Shown piece after piece: positions 63,430 to 64,000 of a stretch of 64,000 bases of DNA. The stretch is from NCBI GenBank assembly GCA_039029315.1, contig JBCCGK010000011.1:62001-126000 (forward strand), given 5' to 3'. The DNA comes from JBCCCJ01 sp039029315 (GTDB lineage: Bacteria; Bacteroidota; Bacteroidia; J057). The position numbers were made by a program, and so were the translations under genes. The notes below the pieces were generated by a model. That model had not been told where the DNA came from. It worked only from the letters and a program-made list of their open reading frames with translations, and made no database searches. The stretch's first letter is position 1; every line of letters starts with the position of its first letter.

Positions 63430-63834
63430 ATGAACCAATTTTTCCTTCTTTATTTGTCTCTTCTTCTGACAGTTCTGGCTTGTGCAAAACCAGAAAGAGA
63501 GATTGAACCGCAGGCAGCAAAAGCGGATACCTGTCATATGAATGCCGTGGCGGAGGTGAACTACTATCAGGTCGAGCATGAAGGATATGCCTCCTTTTAT
63601 TATCTGAACTTGCTGGATGCAGAGGGGAATTGGCTGGAAGATGTATATCCAATCCGATGGGACAATCAGTACAAAGAAGCCGGAAAAAGACTTCTGATCG
63701 TTTACCATGCAGGCTTCGATGGTTCTGAGGAATTTGTGTATCCCAGTGCATGTGGAGCTGGAGGCGATGGAGACATCACCCTGGAAAGCATGAAAAAAAT
63801 AGCCATTTGTACAATCGAGGTGGGGGAAAGCTGA
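63430..63834 (+). CDS. Small lipoprotein of unknown function
   Basis: This protein has 134 residues with a lipoprotein signal (LLLTVLAC, Cys18). The mature protein contains two further Cys residues (in TCHMNAVAEV and PSACGAGGDG) that could form a disulfide, and a third near the C-terminus. The middle part (YYLNLLDAEGNWLEDVYPIRW) is beta-rich. I do not recognise the family. It follows a truncated palindromic repeat and stops four bases before the end of the next, opposite gene. Confidence 0.75.
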   Translation: MNQFFLLYLSLLLTVLACAKPEREIEPQAAKADTCHMNAVAEVNYYQVEHEGYASFYYLNLLDAEGNWLEDVYPIRWDNQYKEAGKRLLIVYHAGFDGSEEFVYPSACGAGGDGDITLESMKKIAICTIEVGES

Positions 63835-63837
63835 TTC

Positions 63838-64000
63838 CTACCTCAATTCTGCCAACCAGGCCACCAATTCCTCATATCGTTCATAAGCATCCTTGCCAGG
63901 AAGCTGGTCAGCTGCACTGATGATCCCAAACAGATAGCCAATTTGACTCAATAGCATGGGTTGCTCATATCGACCCTTTTTGGTTACGAGCTGAGATTCT
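63838..64000 (-). CDS. 3' end of an unidentified gene
   Basis: The minus strand is open from the right edge to a TAG at 63838-63840, giving 53 visible residues that end in YERYEELVAWLAELR. The visible part is helical (QPMLLSQIGYLFGIISAADQ) and carries no motif I can name. It is convergent with the small lipoprotein gene. The start and most of the gene lie outside the window. Confidence 0.6.
   Translation of the reverse strand, partial: ESQLVTKKGRYEQPMLLSQIGYLFGIISAADQLPGKDAYERYEELVAWLAELR

Overview
The window looks like chromosomal DNA of a Bacteroidota member, most likely a marine or aquatic Saprospiria-type bacterium (the class is an inference; the phylum is well supported). Evidence: a SusC/SusD pair, a type IX secretion sorting domain on a glycoside hydrolase, many lipoproteins with short LxxC lipoboxes, BatD, the Bacteroidota-type GlmU-like protein, DUF6150, a rhomboid, TATCTTCG-type -7 boxes, and start codons without consistent Shine-Dalgarno sequences. 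No tRNA, rRNA, CRISPR array, transposase, integrase or prophage gene was seen.

Layout. 1-3456: the 3' end of a sulfatase-HEAT fusion, convergent with a PAS histidine kinase. 3632-9861: acyl-CoA synthetase, a coupled rhomboid and HExxH protein pair, DUF423 and PnuC, and a small secreted protein. 9861-10075: a composite palindromic repeat. 10101-13811 (minus): GlmU-like protein, small lipoprotein, lipoprotein phosphodiesterase. 13954-23495 (plus): metallophosphatase, M20 amidohydrolase, RidA, DUF6150, PrmA coupled to a 1619-residue exported protein, GmhB-like phosphatase. 23568-36099 (minus): a polysaccharide utilization locus SusC-SusD-PKD lipoprotein-GH16-GH3-GH5, which fits beta-1,3-glucan (laminarin) use. 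36729-41020: an unknown secreted protein and a membrane-spanning propeller/LuxR regulator that may control the locus. 41163-52676: BatD, CoaX, MFS transporter, PBP1A, a helix-hairpin-helix outer-membrane protein, DUF2807 lipoprotein and a TonB receptor. 52968-60870 (plus): a propeller LytS-type kinase, a GHMP sugar kinase next to GalU, and a five-repeat DUF349 protein. 60967-62705 (minus): ECF sigma factor, its likely anti-sigma factor and a CpxP/Spy-like protein. 63430-64000: a small lipoprotein and the end of one more gene.

The most unusual content is between genes. Three families of short, transposase-free, inverted-repeat elements (MITE-like) were found by reading: (i) 131 bp with 19/21-matching terminal repeats and a perfect 8-bp target duplication at 11637-11783; (ii) about 160 bp with AGAGACTGTTT ends, at 37811-37969 (TA on both sides), as a composite at 9861-10075 and as a half copy at 63305-63373; (iii) about 160 bp with AAGTA..TACTT ends and a GC-rich perfect palindrome at 26309-26468 and 63105-63261. 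Family (i) and the left ends of family (ii) lie exactly on the stop codons of the preceding genes, and family (ii) contains terminator-like hairpins. This suggests mobile elements that settle in stop codons and may act as bidirectional 3' terminators. A 22-nt repeat also follows two stop codons in sense orientation.
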